Shown here: piece by piece, positions 41,854 to 50,634 of the stretch
How the letters are laid out: each line of letters opens with the position of its first letter
How positions within the stretch are numbered: position 1 is the first letter of the stretch
Assembly: GCF_000425705.1 (NCBI RefSeq)
Contig: NZ_AUDY01000009.1
Location: 372,001 to 436,000 of the forward strand
Length of the DNA: 64,000 nucleotides
Reading direction: 5' to 3'
From: Halobacillus kuroshimensis DSM 18393
GTDB taxonomy: Bacteria > Bacillota > Bacilli > Bacillales > Halobacillaceae
The notes under the pieces: generated by a model
What the model was told of the DNA's origin: nothing
The model's database searches: none
The model's input: only the letters and a program-made list of their open reading frames with translations
Program-made: the position numbers and the translations under genes

Positions 41854-42144
41854 ATGGCGATTCAAAAATCCACTGATAGTTCAAGTCTTGCAGAAGTTGT
41901 TGACCGAATTTTAGATAAAGGTATTGTCATTGATGCGTTTGCCAGAGTTTCCGTTGTAGGAATTGAGTTGATTACAGTAGAGGCGCGCGTCGTCATTGCA
42001 AGTGTAGACACGTGGCTGAGATACGCTGAAGCCGTTGGACTGCTTCGTGATGAAGTGGAGGAGGAAGGTCTTGGCGGCCGTCTCGGTGAGAGCGGTTCGT
42101 CTCCAGAGACGGGCTCTCAAGAGCGCGGGGAATTCAGTATATAA
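41854..42144 (+). CDS. gvpB: Gas vesicle structural protein GvpB (GvpA family)
   Basis: A 96-residue GvpA-type shell protein: [21 protein letters not shown] and [31 protein letters not shown] are the conserved amphipathic rib-forming core. The C-terminal tail is acidic and Ser/Gly-rich and differs from the core. It would be the main wall protein here, since no separate gvpA is visible. A strong AAAGGAGAA site suggests high expression. Confidence 0.93.
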   Translation: MAIQKSTDSSSLAEVVDRILDKGIVIDAFARVSVVGIELITVEARVVIASVDTWLRYAEAVGLLRDEVEEEGLGGRLGESGSSPETGSQERGEFSI

Positions 42145-42177
42145 GCGAACGTCAAAGAAAGAGAGGGTTTTGGTTGT

Positions 42178-42438
42178 ATGAAGGTTTTGAATGCCGTCCA
42201 GGATTTTTTTCAGCAGAATATTGCGCCCGTCCATAAAATCATTTCGGCAAGGAAAAAGGATGAGGAATGGCGTGTCATCGTTGAAGTGATCGAAGAGAAG
42301 GAATATATGAAAAAGTATGCGAGGGATCAGATGGTCGGGGTGTACGAAGTTTTTCTGGATGAGCAGCTGGACATCAGCGGATTTTCCAGAATACGTCTCC
42401 GATACCGTACGGAAATTGATGAGCAGGTCGAAACGTAA
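42178..42438 (+). CDS. gvpR: Gas vesicle protein GvpR (GvpO family)
   Basis: An 86-residue protein of the GvpO family (WRVIVEVIEEKEYMKKYARDQ, then VGVYEVFLDE). It lies between gvpB and gvpN, exactly where gvpR sits in Bacillus megaterium. In haloarchaea GvpO is needed for vesicle formation; its molecular role is uncertain. GAGAGGG precedes the ATG. Confidence 0.85.
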   Translation: MKVLNAVQDFFQQNIAPVHKIISARKKDEEWRVIVEVIEEKEYMKKYARDQMVGVYEVFLDEQLDISGFSRIRLRYRTEIDEQVET

Positions 42439-42454
42439 GGGGGGGGAATGGCGA

Positions 42455-43375
42455 ATGACACGTTTGAACAGCAGACAGCCTTCCTCCCGTACCCCGGGGG
42501 ATGTGTTTGACCTCCCTCACTTCAAATCGATGATTCAGCGGACCTTAAGGTATGTGTCGGCCGGTTATCCGGTTCATTATACAGGACCGGCTGGAATCGG
42601 GAAGACCACTCTTGCGCTTCACACAGCGGAGAAGCGCGGCCGCCCTGTAACCGTTATTACCGGAAGCAGAGATCTTTCAAGAGAAGATTTGATTGGAGCT
42701 TACAGTGGGTACAGCAGGAAAAAGCTTCATGATAATTTTGTCCGAACCGTCCATAAGATTGAGGAGAATGTTTCGGAAAACTGGGTGGAGGGGCATCTTT
42801 ACAAGGCTGTGAAAGAAGGGCATACACTCGTTTACGATGAATTCACCCGCTCCTCCCCTTATACGAATAATTTATTTCTTTCTATATTAGAAGAAAAAGT
42901 GATGCCTTTATATGGAGCCAAGCGGAATGAATCCCATATCCGCGTCCACCCTGAATTCCGTATGCTGCTCACAAGCAATCCGTCGGAGTACGCCGGTGTT
43001 TATGAAACACAGGATGCTCTTTTTGACAGGCTGATCACAATTCCGCTTGAACGGATGGATGTAGAGACAGAAACGGCTGTTGTCATGAAACGGACCGGAA
43101 TGAAAAAAGAAGGCGCAGTAAAAATCGTCTCCCTCGTAAAACGAGTGAATGAACAGCTCGGGGGAAGCGGCAGTCCATTGAGCATCCGTACATCAATCAT
43201 GATGGCGGATATCGCCTATCAGCATGCCATCCCGGTTGAAGGCAGTCATCCGGCATTCCAGCATCTCTGTCTTGATTTTATGATGTTCCCGCTTCAGCTG
43301 CAGGCCGGTGAACAGACAAAAAATGTAGAGGCACTCATTTTAAATGAGTGCCGGAATATAAAGGAGGGATCGTAA
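42455..43375 (+). CDS. gvpN: Gas vesicle AAA ATPase GvpN
   Basis: A 306-residue MoxR-like AAA+ ATPase with Walker A GPAGIGKTT, Walker B-like TLVYDEFTRS and sensor segment LLTSNPSEYAGVYETQDALFDR. It supports enlargement of the growing vesicle. The start ATG 42455 lies behind a run of G residues; the longer frame from 42317 overlaps gvpR and is rejected. Its stop shares one base with the gvpF start (TAATG), indicating translational coupling. Confidence 0.93.
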   Translation: MTRLNSRQPSSRTPGDVFDLPHFKSMIQRTLRYVSAGYPVHYTGPAGIGKTTLALHTAEKRGRPVTVITGSRDLSREDLIGAYSGYSRKKLHDNFVRTVHKIEENVSENWVEGHLYKAVKEGHTLVYDEFTRSSPYTNNLFLSILEEKVMPLYGAKRNESHIRVHPEFRMLLTSNPSEYAGVYETQDALFDRLITIPLERMDVETETAVVMKRTGMKKEGAVKIVSLVKRVNEQLGGSGSPLSIRTSIMMADIAYQHAIPVEGSHPAFQHLCLDFMMFPLQLQAGEQTKNVEALILNECRNIKEGS

Positions 43376-44136
43376 TGGCGGAGGAAACAGGTGTTTACAT
43401 CTTCTGCTGTATACAGGCGGAAGGAGAAAAAGATTTTGGCACGATCGAATTCGAAGGAGAAGAGCGTCGGTTATTTACGCTTCATTATAAAGATGCGGCT
43501 GTTGTCGCTGCTCATGCTCCCGTCAAGATTTACCACCCGAAAAAAGATCCATTGATGACCCATCAGGCGGTCATTACTAAAGTGATGCAGGAAGAGAGAG
43601 CGGTCGTTCCGATCAGCTTTGGAAACGTTTTTAAATCGAAAGAAGATACCGAAGTGCTGCTTGAAAATCTGTATCCACAGCTTGAAAAGCTGTTCACGGA
43701 AGTCCGGGACAAAATGGAAATCGGCTTGAAAGTCGTCGGTAAAAGGGAATGGCTGGAATCCATGGTCCATCAGAACGACAGAATGCAGAAGCAGAAGGAA
43801 ACGGTGAAAGGGAAATCAGAAGCCGCCGGCTATTTCGACCGGATTCAGCTTGGGGAAATGGCCCGTGATTTCTTTACCGACATCCAGAATGATGTAGAGA
43901 AACGAATCCATGAACCTCTCGCAGAACTTGCGGAAGCCGCTAAGAAAAATGATACCTTAGGAGAAAAAATGCTGCTGAACGGCGCGTACTTAATCGATCG
44001 GGACAAAGAGGAAGTCTTTGATGCCCTTGTTAACGAGCTTTACCAGACGTGGGGCGATTATGTGGATTTCAAGTATACAGGTCCGTGGGCCCCTTATAAC
44101 TTCATCCATATCCAGTTGAAAGTGGAAGCTTCATGA
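43375..44136 (+). CDS. gvpF: Gas vesicle protein GvpF
   Basis: A 253-residue member of the GvpF/GvpL family, recognised from the N-terminal GVYIFC beta-strand, VPISFGNVF and the C-terminal TGPWAPYNF. GvpF contacts GvpA and is thought to nucleate or chaperone assembly. AAAGGAGGGAT precedes ATG 43375. Its stop overlaps the gvpG start by 4 bp. Confidence 0.92.
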   Translation: MAEETGVYIFCCIQAEGEKDFGTIEFEGEERRLFTLHYKDAAVVAAHAPVKIYHPKKDPLMTHQAVITKVMQEERAVVPISFGNVFKSKEDTEVLLENLYPQLEKLFTEVRDKMEIGLKVVGKREWLESMVHQNDRMQKQKETVKGKSEAAGYFDRIQLGEMARDFFTDIQNDVEKRIHEPLAELAEAAKKNDTLGEKMLLNGAYLIDRDKEEVFDALVNELYQTWGDYVDFKYTGPWAPYNFIHIQLKVEAS

Positions 44137-44390
44137 TTCATAAACTGTTCACTTCTCCGATCACTTTGATTAAAAAAGTCGGTGAGCACGTCAAAGAAGA
44201 AGTGGATAAGGAATGGTACGATCTGGAGCACATCCAGAAAAAAATCATCCAGCTTCAGATGATGTATGAACTGGAGGAAATCTCTGAAGAAGCGTATGAG
44301 CAGCAGGAGGAAGAACTGATGCTGCGCTATGAGATGGCCAAAAAGCGGGAGATGGAACAATGGGAAGAGATGACGAAACGGTATGAATAG
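44133..44390 (+). CDS. gvpG: Gas vesicle protein GvpG
   Basis: An 85-residue protein with the GvpG N-terminus (IHKLFTSPITLIKKVGEHVKEE) and a long charged helix rich in Glu, Gln and Met. It starts in an ATGA overlap with gvpF. It is an accessory protein in the F-G-L sub-cluster. Confidence 0.9.
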   Translation: MIHKLFTSPITLIKKVGEHVKEEVDKEWYDLEHIQKKIIQLQMMYELEEISEEAYEQQEEELMLRYEMAKKREMEQWEEMTKRYE

Positions 44391-44402
44391 GGAGTTTTTA
44401 TT

Positions 44403-45227
44403 ATGGAAGAATTGTTATACCTGTATGGCGTGACGTGGAAGGAAGAAGCACAGGAGACGGATATGACTCAGTGGAGAGGCGTGGATGACTCTCACCACCT
44501 TTTCCACATTGAGCTTGGAAATCTGGCAGCTGTCGTCAGCTTCGTAGATGAATCCGAATTCGGGGAAGAAGTGCTGGAGGAAAAAACAAATGAAATGGAA
44601 TGGCTCAGGAAAAAAGCTTTCCGCCATCACGAAGTCCTGCTGCAGCTGAACGACGGGATGACACTGATTCCGATGAAATTCGCAACAATTTTTAAGAAGG
44701 AAGAAAATCTTCAGCATAAAGCGGCAGTCTATGAAACGGAATGGAAGATCATTCTTCAGCAGCTGCAAGGGACGGAAGAGTGGAATGTGAAAATTTATAA
44801 CCGCTCCGACCTCCTTAAGGAACATACAGCTGCCCGGCACCCGGAGGTTATGAAGCGGAAAGAGGATATTGCGCAGATGTCAAAAGGAATGCAGTACCTT
44901 CAGACGAAAAAGCTCGACAGTTTTATTCAAGAAATCGTCTCGCAGGAACAGGAGACCTATGCAGGGAATCTTCATCACCGCTTCAAGGAGTTTTGTGTCG
45001 ACACAAATAGTAAGAAAGTGTGGAACAAGAATGTAACCGGCAAAGACGAGGAAATGTGCTGGAACGGTGCCTACCTTTTGAAAAAAGAGCAGGTGGAACC
45101 TTTCCTGGAGCAGGTCACTACTGCTCAGGAAAACGGAAGGGATGCGGGATGGATGATCGAAGTGACCGGTCCGTGGCCTCCCTATCACTTTTCAGACACG
45201 AAAACCGTCAGCGGGGTGGAGGGATGA
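44403..45227 (+). CDS. gvpL: Gas vesicle protein GvpL
   Basis: A 274-residue second GvpF/L-family protein (LYLYGVTWKEE start, TLIPMKFATIFK middle, TGPWPPYHF near the end). It is a paralogue of GvpF and in haloarchaea interacts with most accessory Gvp proteins. Its stop overlaps gvpS by 4 bp. Confidence 0.92.
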   Translation: MEELLYLYGVTWKEEAQETDMTQWRGVDDSHHLFHIELGNLAAVVSFVDESEFGEEVLEEKTNEMEWLRKKAFRHHEVLLQLNDGMTLIPMKFATIFKKEENLQHKAAVYETEWKIILQQLQGTEEWNVKIYNRSDLLKEHTAARHPEVMKRKEDIAQMSKGMQYLQTKKLDSFIQEIVSQEQETYAGNLHHRFKEFCVDTNSKKVWNKNVTGKDEEMCWNGAYLLKKEQVEPFLEQVTTAQENGRDAGWMIEVTGPWPPYHFSDTKTVSGVEG

Positions 45228-45475
45228 GCCGGAGGGAACAATTCGAAAATCGTGACATTGCGTTGATTGATATTTTGGATACGGTGCTGGATAAAGGAGT
45301 CGCCATCAAGGGGGATGTCATTATTTCCATTGCGGGCATCGACCTTGTCTATCTGGATCTGAAGGTTCTGATTTCGGCCGTGGAAACCCTCGTTCAATCA
45401 CAGCAGAACGAAATCAGTTCTGAGAATATGGACAAAGAAAAGGAGGAACTGGAATATGCCGTTGAACGACCTTGA
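45224..45475 (+). CDS. gvpS: Gas vesicle protein GvpS (GvpA family)
   Basis: An 83-residue GvpA paralogue: ALIDILDTVLDKGVAIKGDVIISIAGIDLVYLDLKVLISAVET. It is probably a minor shell or tip component. ATG 45224 lies behind GGTGGAGGG and overlaps gvpL by 4 bp; the frame extends upstream only inside gvpL. Confidence 0.9.
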   Translation: MSRREQFENRDIALIDILDTVLDKGVAIKGDVIISIAGIDLVYLDLKVLISAVETLVQSQQNEISSENMDKEKEELEYAVERP

Positions 45476-45755
45476 ACAGCAGCCGTTAAAAAGCGGGCGG
45501 ATCAACCTTGATCCTGATGGTGCCGAACAGGGACTGGCGCAGCTTGTCCTGACTGTTATTGAACTTCTCCGTCAGCTTGTGGAACGCCATGCCATCCGCC
45601 GGGTGGATGGTGGCACTTTAACGGATGAACAGATTGAGCAGCTCGGTGTGGCCCTGATGAACCTGGACGTGAAGATGGATGAATTGAAGGAAATCTTTGA
45701 GTTGACCGATGAGGATCTAAACATTGACTTAGGTCCGCTTGGAAACCTGTTGTGA
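45456..45755 (+). CDS. gvpK: Gas vesicle protein GvpK
   Basis: A 99-residue GvpK-family protein (GRINLDPDGAEQGLAQLVLTVIELLRQLVERHAIRRVD). It overlaps the end of gvpS by 20 bp, with AAAGGAGG inside gvpS. An essential accessory protein in studied systems. Confidence 0.92.
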   Translation: MPLNDLEQQPLKSGRINLDPDGAEQGLAQLVLTVIELLRQLVERHAIRRVDGGTLTDEQIEQLGVALMNLDVKMDELKEIFELTDEDLNIDLGPLGNLL

Positions 45756-45768
45756 AGGAGGAAGGCTG

Positions 45769-46089
45769 ATGTCTATTGAACACCCGACCCAGTCCAGCAG
45801 TATCGTCGATGTCTTGGAAACCGTATTGGACAAAGGGGTTGTCATCGCGGGTGATATCCGTGTAGGGCTGGCTGATGTAGAACTGCTCACGATCAAAATC
45901 CGCTTGATTGTGGCGTCTGTTGATAAAGCGAAGGAAATCGGGATGGACTGGTGGGAAACCGATCCCTACTTAAACTCTAAAGCAGCAGAAGCGGACACCA
46001 AGGCTTTAGAGAAGGAAAACCAGCAGCTGCAAAACCGCATCGAACAGCTGGAAAACTCGATGCAGCGCATGTACAACCATCAAAAATGA
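45769..46089 (+). CDS. gvpJ: Gas vesicle protein GvpJ (GvpA family)
   Basis: A 106-residue GvpA paralogue with the rib core SSSIVDVLETVLDKGVVIAGDIRVGLADVELLTIKIRL and a C-terminal coiled-coil tail (ENQQLQNRIEQLENSMQRM). It is the third GvpA-type protein of the cluster. ATG 45769 follows AAGGAGGAA; the longer frame from 45739 lacks a site. Confidence 0.9.
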   Translation: MSIEHPTQSSSIVDVLETVLDKGVVIAGDIRVGLADVELLTIKIRLIVASVDKAKEIGMDWWETDPYLNSKAAEADTKALEKENQQLQNRIEQLENSMQRMYNHQK

Positions 46090-46104
46090 TGAGGAGAGAT
46101 AAGC

Positions 46105-46635
46105 ATGATTGATCAAAAAACAACATTGACGTCAGCGGACAACAGCCAGGAAAAATCCCCGGGCAAACCAAGTGGAAAAGTGACCCGTGCCATTATCGGC
46201 GGTGTTGTCGGAGCGGTCACAGGTCTGATGCTGAATCCAGGAAAATCTGAAAAGACAGGAGATTCTTCTTTAAAGGAGAAAGCACAGAAGGCCGAAACAA
46301 AGGTGAAAGATAAAGCACAAAAAGCGGAAGACAGAGTGAAGGACGTTAAGGATAAAACGAAGGATAAAGCGGAGGAATGGGTCGAAGGAATTAAAAATAG
46401 AAAGGCGGCCGATGAGGAAGAACAGGAAAAACTGGATCCGACGGAAGAAACACCTGCCCTTGAAGGACCTGAACTTTCCCAGGAGCAGATCGAAAGCTCG
46501 GAGAAGGAAGCCGCTGCCTCTGAAGCTCCGCCTGAACCGGTGGATGAAGATTCCAATCAGGAAGAGGAAATGGAAAAGCCGCCGGGAACACCAAAGAAAA
46601 CATCACTGACGATTAATGACGACACGGTTCAATAA
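46105..46635 (+). CDS. gvpT: Gas vesicle protein GvpT (YtxH-like)
   Basis: A 176-residue protein with a glycine-rich membrane-like segment (AIIGGVVGAVTGLMLNPGK), a charged helical stretch rich in KAETKVKDKAQKAED-type repeats, and an acidic Pro-rich tail. This YtxH-like layout and its position match Bacillus megaterium gvpT. It may link vesicles to the membrane or stabilise them; function is not established. Confidence 0.8.
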   Translation: MIDQKTTLTSADNSQEKSPGKPSGKVTRAIIGGVVGAVTGLMLNPGKSEKTGDSSLKEKAQKAETKVKDKAQKAEDRVKDVKDKTKDKAEEWVEGIKNRKAADEEEQEKLDPTEETPALEGPELSQEQIESSEKEAAASEAPPEPVDEDSNQEEEMEKPPGTPKKTSLTINDDTVQ

Positions 46636-46656
46636 ACCAGTCAGGAAGGAAGATCT

Positions 46657-47019
46657 TTGATGGATAATGTGCTGAGAAAATTTGTGAAAGCAGCAAATAT
46701 GAAGGACTTTTCCCTGGACATTACGTTAAACGTTAACGGAGCTTTGGTGACAGGGACAACGGTTTCGGCTGAAAAATACTTTCGTTCTTTAAGTGGTACC
46801 CTTGCTGAAGGGAATGAAACGGCTCAGTCCCTCAGTGAAAAGCTTGAAAAAGCCAGCCAGATGAATTATTCGCAGGAGGAAATTCAATACATTCATCTCG
46901 AAAATGCCCAGGTCTACAATGGCGATGCCCAGGCCACCCCGGCGGAAGGATCGTTTTTCTGGCGGGGACGTCTCGACAGGATCGATGGTTTTTTCCTCGG
47001 CCGTATTGATGCAAAATAG
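46657..47019 (+). CDS. gvpU: Gas vesicle protein GvpU
   Basis: A 120-residue protein ending the cluster at the position of gvpU; the stretch DFSLDITLNVNGALVTGTTVSAEKYF is typical of that family. Studies of Bacillus megaterium link GvpU to vesicle clustering. A clear hairpin terminator after it was not seen; the next 130 bp contain only the palindrome ACCATGA-tt-TCATGGT at 47089-47104. Confidence 0.85.
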   Translation: MMDNVLRKFVKAANMKDFSLDITLNVNGALVTGTTVSAEKYFRSLSGTLAEGNETAQSLSEKLEKASQMNYSQEEIQYIHLENAQVYNGDAQATPAEGSFFWRGRLDRIDGFFLGRIDAK

Positions 47020-47151
47020 TTAAAAAATGTAAGGTTTGTTACGACAGTTCAAAAATTTCATGAATAATCGACAACAATGCGAAAGCAGACCATGATTTCA
47101 TGGTAAGATGGCTCACGCACCATTAAGTCGAACCATTAAAGGAATGATTCC

Positions 47152-48288
47152 ATGAAAAAAGAAAGAATTGAGTCCATCTACTTTCTGCGCATCTTTGCCA
47201 TGGTCATGGTCGTCCTCGTACATGTCAGCGCGGCCTATGTGAAGGTTCTTACGGAAGGCACGGGCATGTATGAGGCCTATCATTTTATCAACCGGATCAT
47301 CCGGATTGAAGCCGGCATCTTCATCATGCTTACGGCGATGGTCTTTTTCTATAAGTATATTGATCAGAAAATGGATAAACAGGAACTCTTCTCTTATTTC
47401 AGGAAGAGAGCTCTATATATCGTCGTTCCCTATTTCCTGTGGGCCCTTTTCTATGAGGCTTTCTCTATTTATCTCGGAGTAGTATCGACGACGCCGGAGA
47501 ACATTTTGACACGGATGTTTACAGGGGATTCCTTTTATCATCTGCACTTTATTTTCTTAATCGTTCAGTTTTATTTATTTTTCCCTGTCGTCCTTTATGC
47601 CGCGCAGAAATCTGCGTTCTTCAGAAAGTATATGTGGCTGTTCGGAATGATTCTCCAAGTCGGATATTATTTCTTCAACCGCGAATTCCAAGTCTTTTCG
47701 TTTAATTTGTTTATGACAAGCATGGGTCCGTACCTTCTTGGAGCATGGATCGGCGTTCACTATAAACAGCAGAAGACTGCGGCTTTCTCAAGGACAACCC
47801 CCGTGTGGGCTGTCGGAGGCCTGCTTGCCGGGCTGACCACTGTGTATCTGCATGGAAGTGGGTATCAGATTTTTGGTTCCCAGCTGCCGACATGGGGCTA
47901 TTTGATTATTAATATGCTCTTTCTCGTTGTCGGAAGCTATGCCATGTTCCGTATTGCGGAACGATTGGTCGTCAAGTGGCCGGTGGCACTGTCCTATGTG
48001 AAGAATATTGCGATTTATTCGTTTGGCTTTTACCTTCTTCACCCATTCGTATTGAAAATCTTTGAATTTACCATTCCAATACCGGCCGGAAACATGTTCC
48101 ACGCAGCTATCATTGTGCGGCTACTTGCCACCCTGCTGTCGTGTTATGTCATCATCTGGCTGTCCCACAGGTACCTTCCTTTTGCCGGTTTGTTCTTCGG
48201 TAAACTGCCGAATAAGAAACCGGGCTTTTTCGAGGGAAATCGATCGAAGGGGAACAAGTCGCAGCAGGAAACAGGAAAAGCCATTTAA
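47152..48288 (+). CDS. Membrane acyltransferase (acyltransferase 3 family)
   Basis: A 378-residue protein with about ten membrane helices. The N-terminal IESIYFLRIFAMVMVVLVHVSAAYV contains the conserved R and H of the acyltransferase 3 (OatA/WecH-like) family. It probably O-acetylates an envelope polysaccharide, teichoic acid or peptidoglycan. It has no obvious operon partners; terminated by the hairpin at 48306. The acceptor cannot be told from sequence. Confidence 0.85.
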   Translation: MKKERIESIYFLRIFAMVMVVLVHVSAAYVKVLTEGTGMYEAYHFINRIIRIEAGIFIMLTAMVFFYKYIDQKMDKQELFSYFRKRALYIVVPYFLWALFYEAFSIYLGVVSTTPENILTRMFTGDSFYHLHFIFLIVQFYLFFPVVLYAAQKSAFFRKYMWLFGMILQVGYYFFNREFQVFSFNLFMTSMGPYLLGAWIGVHYKQQKTAAFSRTTPVWAVGGLLAGLTTVYLHGSGYQIFGSQLPTWGYLIINMLFLVVGSYAMFRIAERLVVKWPVALSYVKNIAIYSFGFYLLHPFVLKIFEFTIPIPAGNMFHAAIIVRLLATLLSCYVIIWLSHRYLPFAGLFFGKLPNKKPGFFEGNRSKGNKSQQETGKAI

Positions 48289-48305
48289 TAATTGTCATGA
48301 GAAGA

Positions 48306-48341
48306 CCGCTCCAGCCGGACTGCCGGAAGGAGCGGCTTTTT
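48306..48341 (+). terminator. Terminator of the acyltransferase gene
   Basis: CCGCTCC...GGAGCGG with an inner CCGG/CCGG pairing, then CTTTTTC. Confidence 0.85.
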
Positions 48342-48377
48342 CATGACTTCTATTTTCTGATAAATCTGTAAATTTTA

Positions 48378-48407
48378 TTGAAACGATGACGAATTGTAAG
48401 ATATAAT
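48378..48407 (+). promoter_or_regulatory. Promoter of the cstA operon
   Basis: TTGAAA at 48378-48383 and TATAAT at 48402-48407 with an 18-bp spacer, predicting a start near 48414. Confidence 0.75.
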
Positions 48408-48417
48408 AACGATAATG

Positions 48418-48431
48418 TGTAAGCGCATACA
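48418..48431. promoter_or_regulatory. cre box (CcpA site) of cstA
   Basis: TGTAAGCGCATACA matches every defined position of the cre core and the following base also fits; only the preceding base (G) departs. It lies just after the predicted transcription start, the usual place for CcpA roadblock repression, and fits a carbon-starvation gene. Confidence 0.8.
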
Positions 48432-48447
48432 TAAAAGGAGGGTTTTT

Positions 48448-50184
48448 GTGAGTGGGATTTGGCTGGCCGTTGTTGGTATGCTTGTCTTTTTTCTAGGGTA
48501 TCGGTATTATTCTAAGTTTATTGCCGAAAAGATCTATAGACTTGATCCGAATTACGTAACGCCCGCCCATCAGTTTAAGGATGGTGTCGATTTCGTACCT
48601 ACGAACAAGTTCGTTCTCTGGGGGCACCACTTCACGTCGGTGGCTGGGGCAGCTCCCATTGTAGGGCCGGCTATCGCGGTGTACTGGGGATGGCTTCCGG
48701 CTGTTCTCTGGGTGCTCCTTGGCACGGTGTTCGCTGCAGGGGTCCATGATTTCGGTACACTCGTTTTATCCGTGCGAAACAAAGGACAGTCGATCGGGAC
48801 GCTGGCGAGCAAGTTGATCGGCCAGAAAGCAAAAGTGTTGTTTTTGTTCATTATCCTTCTGCTTGTTCTTATGGTCAATGCAGTGTTCGCCTGGGTCATT
48901 GCCAACTTGTTCATCTCGTTTCCTGCGAGTGTATTATCCGTCTTTATTCAAATTCCACTCGCTGTCTGGATCGGTTACAGTGTCTACAAGAGACAGGGCA
49001 GTATGCTCCTGCCATCACTTGTAGCCCTTGCCGTCATGTATATATCAGCCATTATCGCAAGCTATGTTCCCGCCCTGCAGATTGACCTCGTCCGTTATTT
49101 CGGCGGGGAAGGGGCAGAGGCCGCCTTTGGATTGAGTGCGACATCCATGGCATTTTTCGTCTGGATCATCGTGCTCATGGTCTATGTGTATATTGCCTCT
49201 ACGCTTCCTGTGTGGAAACTGCTTCAGCCGAGGGATTATATCAACTCCCATCAGCTGATTGTCGGGCTGGGTCTCCTGTATCTCGGGCTGTTGTTTTCCA
49301 ATCCGGAAATTACAGCACCGGTAACCAATGCATCAGCGGATACGTCCTGGTTCCCGCTTTTGTTCATTACCATCGCCTGTGGAGCGATTTCCGGATTCCA
49401 CGGTCTCGTCTCTTCCGGAACTTCATCTAAACAGTTGAACAATGAAACAGAAGCACGGTTTGTCGGCTATCTTGGATCTGTAGGAGAGGGAGCTCTCGCC
49501 TTGGTCGCGATCATTGCTGTTGTCACCTTCTTCCCGACAGCGGCGGAATTCACAGCAACCTACAGCGGTTTTGCGGCGGCCAGTAATGCCGGGCTTGGTG
49601 TTTTCATCCAGGGGGCCGGCCAGCTGGCCACAGGACTCGGGATCCCAGCCTCTGTTGCTGCGACAATCGTGAGTGTGATTGTCGTCAGTTTCGCTGCGAC
49701 AACACTGGATTCTTCGGTTCGATTGATGCGGTATATTATTGCAGAACTCGGAACTGAATATAAGATCACACCATTGACGAAAATGCATGTCGCAACTACG
49801 CTGGCTGTTGTTTCAAGCGCTGCACTGACCCTGATTCCGCAGGGGCCGAAGGGATTCGGATCCGGAGGTTATCTGCTTTGGCCGTTATTTGGAACATCCA
49901 ATCAGCTCCTGGCCGGCATTAGTCTCCTTCTCGTATCGATCTGGCTGAAGCGTCAGGGGAGGAATTACCTTCCAACAATTATTCCAATGGTCTTTCTTAT
50001 GTTCATGACGCTGTGGGCGATGATTTCACAGGTGCTGACAGAATGGGCGCCTTGGAATGAGAATAGTGACTGGATGCTGTTTGCTTTTGGCGCAGTCATC
50101 CTCGTTTTCACCTTCTGGATTTTGCTGACGGCCTTTTCAGCGATTACGAAGGACCATAAGGATTCCATTGAGCGAAGTGCATAA
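48448..50184 (+). CDS. cstA: Carbon starvation protein CstA (pyruvate/peptide transporter family)
   Basis: A 578-residue protein with many membrane helices and the CstA signatures FVPTNKFVLWGHHFTSVAGAAPIVGPA, GVHDFGTL and GFHGLVSSGTSSKQL. CstA proteins import peptides or pyruvate on carbon limitation. GTG 48448 follows AAAAGGAGGG. The next three genes run in the same direction without a terminator, only a hairpin at 50187-50218, so they are probably cotranscribed and functionally tied to CstA. Confidence 0.95.
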   Translation: MSGIWLAVVGMLVFFLGYRYYSKFIAEKIYRLDPNYVTPAHQFKDGVDFVPTNKFVLWGHHFTSVAGAAPIVGPAIAVYWGWLPAVLWVLLGTVFAAGVHDFGTLVLSVRNKGQSIGTLASKLIGQKAKVLFLFIILLLVLMVNAVFAWVIANLFISFPASVLSVFIQIPLAVWIGYSVYKRQGSMLLPSLVALAVMYISAIIASYVPALQIDLVRYFGGEGAEAAFGLSATSMAFFVWIIVLMVYVYIASTLPVWKLLQPRDYINSHQLIVGLGLLYLGLLFSNPEITAPVTNASADTSWFPLLFITIACGAISGFHGLVSSGTSSKQLNNETEARFVGYLGSVGEGALALVAIIAVVTFFPTAAEFTATYSGFAAASNAGLGVFIQGAGQLATGLGIPASVAATIVSVIVVSFAATTLDSSVRLMRYIIAELGTEYKITPLTKMHVATTLAVVSSAALTLIPQGPKGFGSGGYLLWPLFGTSNQLLAGISLLLVSIWLKRQGRNYLPTIIPMVFLMFMTLWAMISQVLTEWAPWNENSDWMLFAFGAVILVFTFWILLTAFSAITKDHKDSIERSA

Positions 50185-50186
50185 AA

Positions 50187-50218
50187 GCAAGAAGCTGTGC
50201 CGATGTACGGCTTCTTGC
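50187..50218 (+). other. Intra-operon hairpin after cstA
   Basis: GCAAGAAGC and GCTTCTTGC form a perfect 9-bp stem two bases after the cstA stop, without a T tract. It probably protects the cstA transcript or lowers readthrough into the small downstream genes. Confidence 0.6.
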
Positions 50219-50241
50219 ATTCAGGTAAGGAGGAAAAAGGC

Positions 50242-50622
50242 ATGATTGATGTCATGATGATGCGGGCGGAGAAGGAAATTGGGATGGGCTGCTGTGGTGG
50301 AGTCTGCTCCGATCCGGATGGTCTGATTAACATGGAGGACGAATTTTCGCATCATGACGAAGAACGAAAAAAACTGCAGCAGCTTTATCTAAAGACACTG
50401 GAGATCGATCCTGATATCAACATTCAATTCATGGACCCTAGGAACCTGCTGGCTGCAGCCGCTTATTTCTGGCAGCAGCAGCGCCGGGGGCGTATTCCCC
50501 GCCGCCGGGCACTGACTTCCCTTCTGCTGCACAGCACGTACGGGGCGGTGTTTGTAAACGGAGAATATATAGCTTCAGCCGGACACTATGAAGAGCGGCT
50601 GTTGGAACTGATAGAATCCTGA
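50242..50622 (+). CDS. Small CCGGVC-motif protein of the cstA operon
   Basis: A 126-residue soluble protein of unknown function. Its N-terminus carries a Cys cluster, GMGCCGGVCSD (C17, C18, C22), which could bind a metal or form a redox site. A helical region with QQQRRGRIPRRRALTSLLLH follows. ATG 50242 is preceded by AAGGAGGAAAAA; the longer frame from 50197 crosses the hairpin. It lies between cstA and another Cys-ending small protein gene. Confidence 0.65.
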   Translation: MIDVMMMRAEKEIGMGCCGGVCSDPDGLINMEDEFSHHDEERKKLQQLYLKTLEIDPDINIQFMDPRNLLAAAAYFWQQQRRGRIPRRRALTSLLLHSTYGAVFVNGEYIASAGHYEERLLELIES

Positions 50623-50634
50623 GGAGGGAGACCG

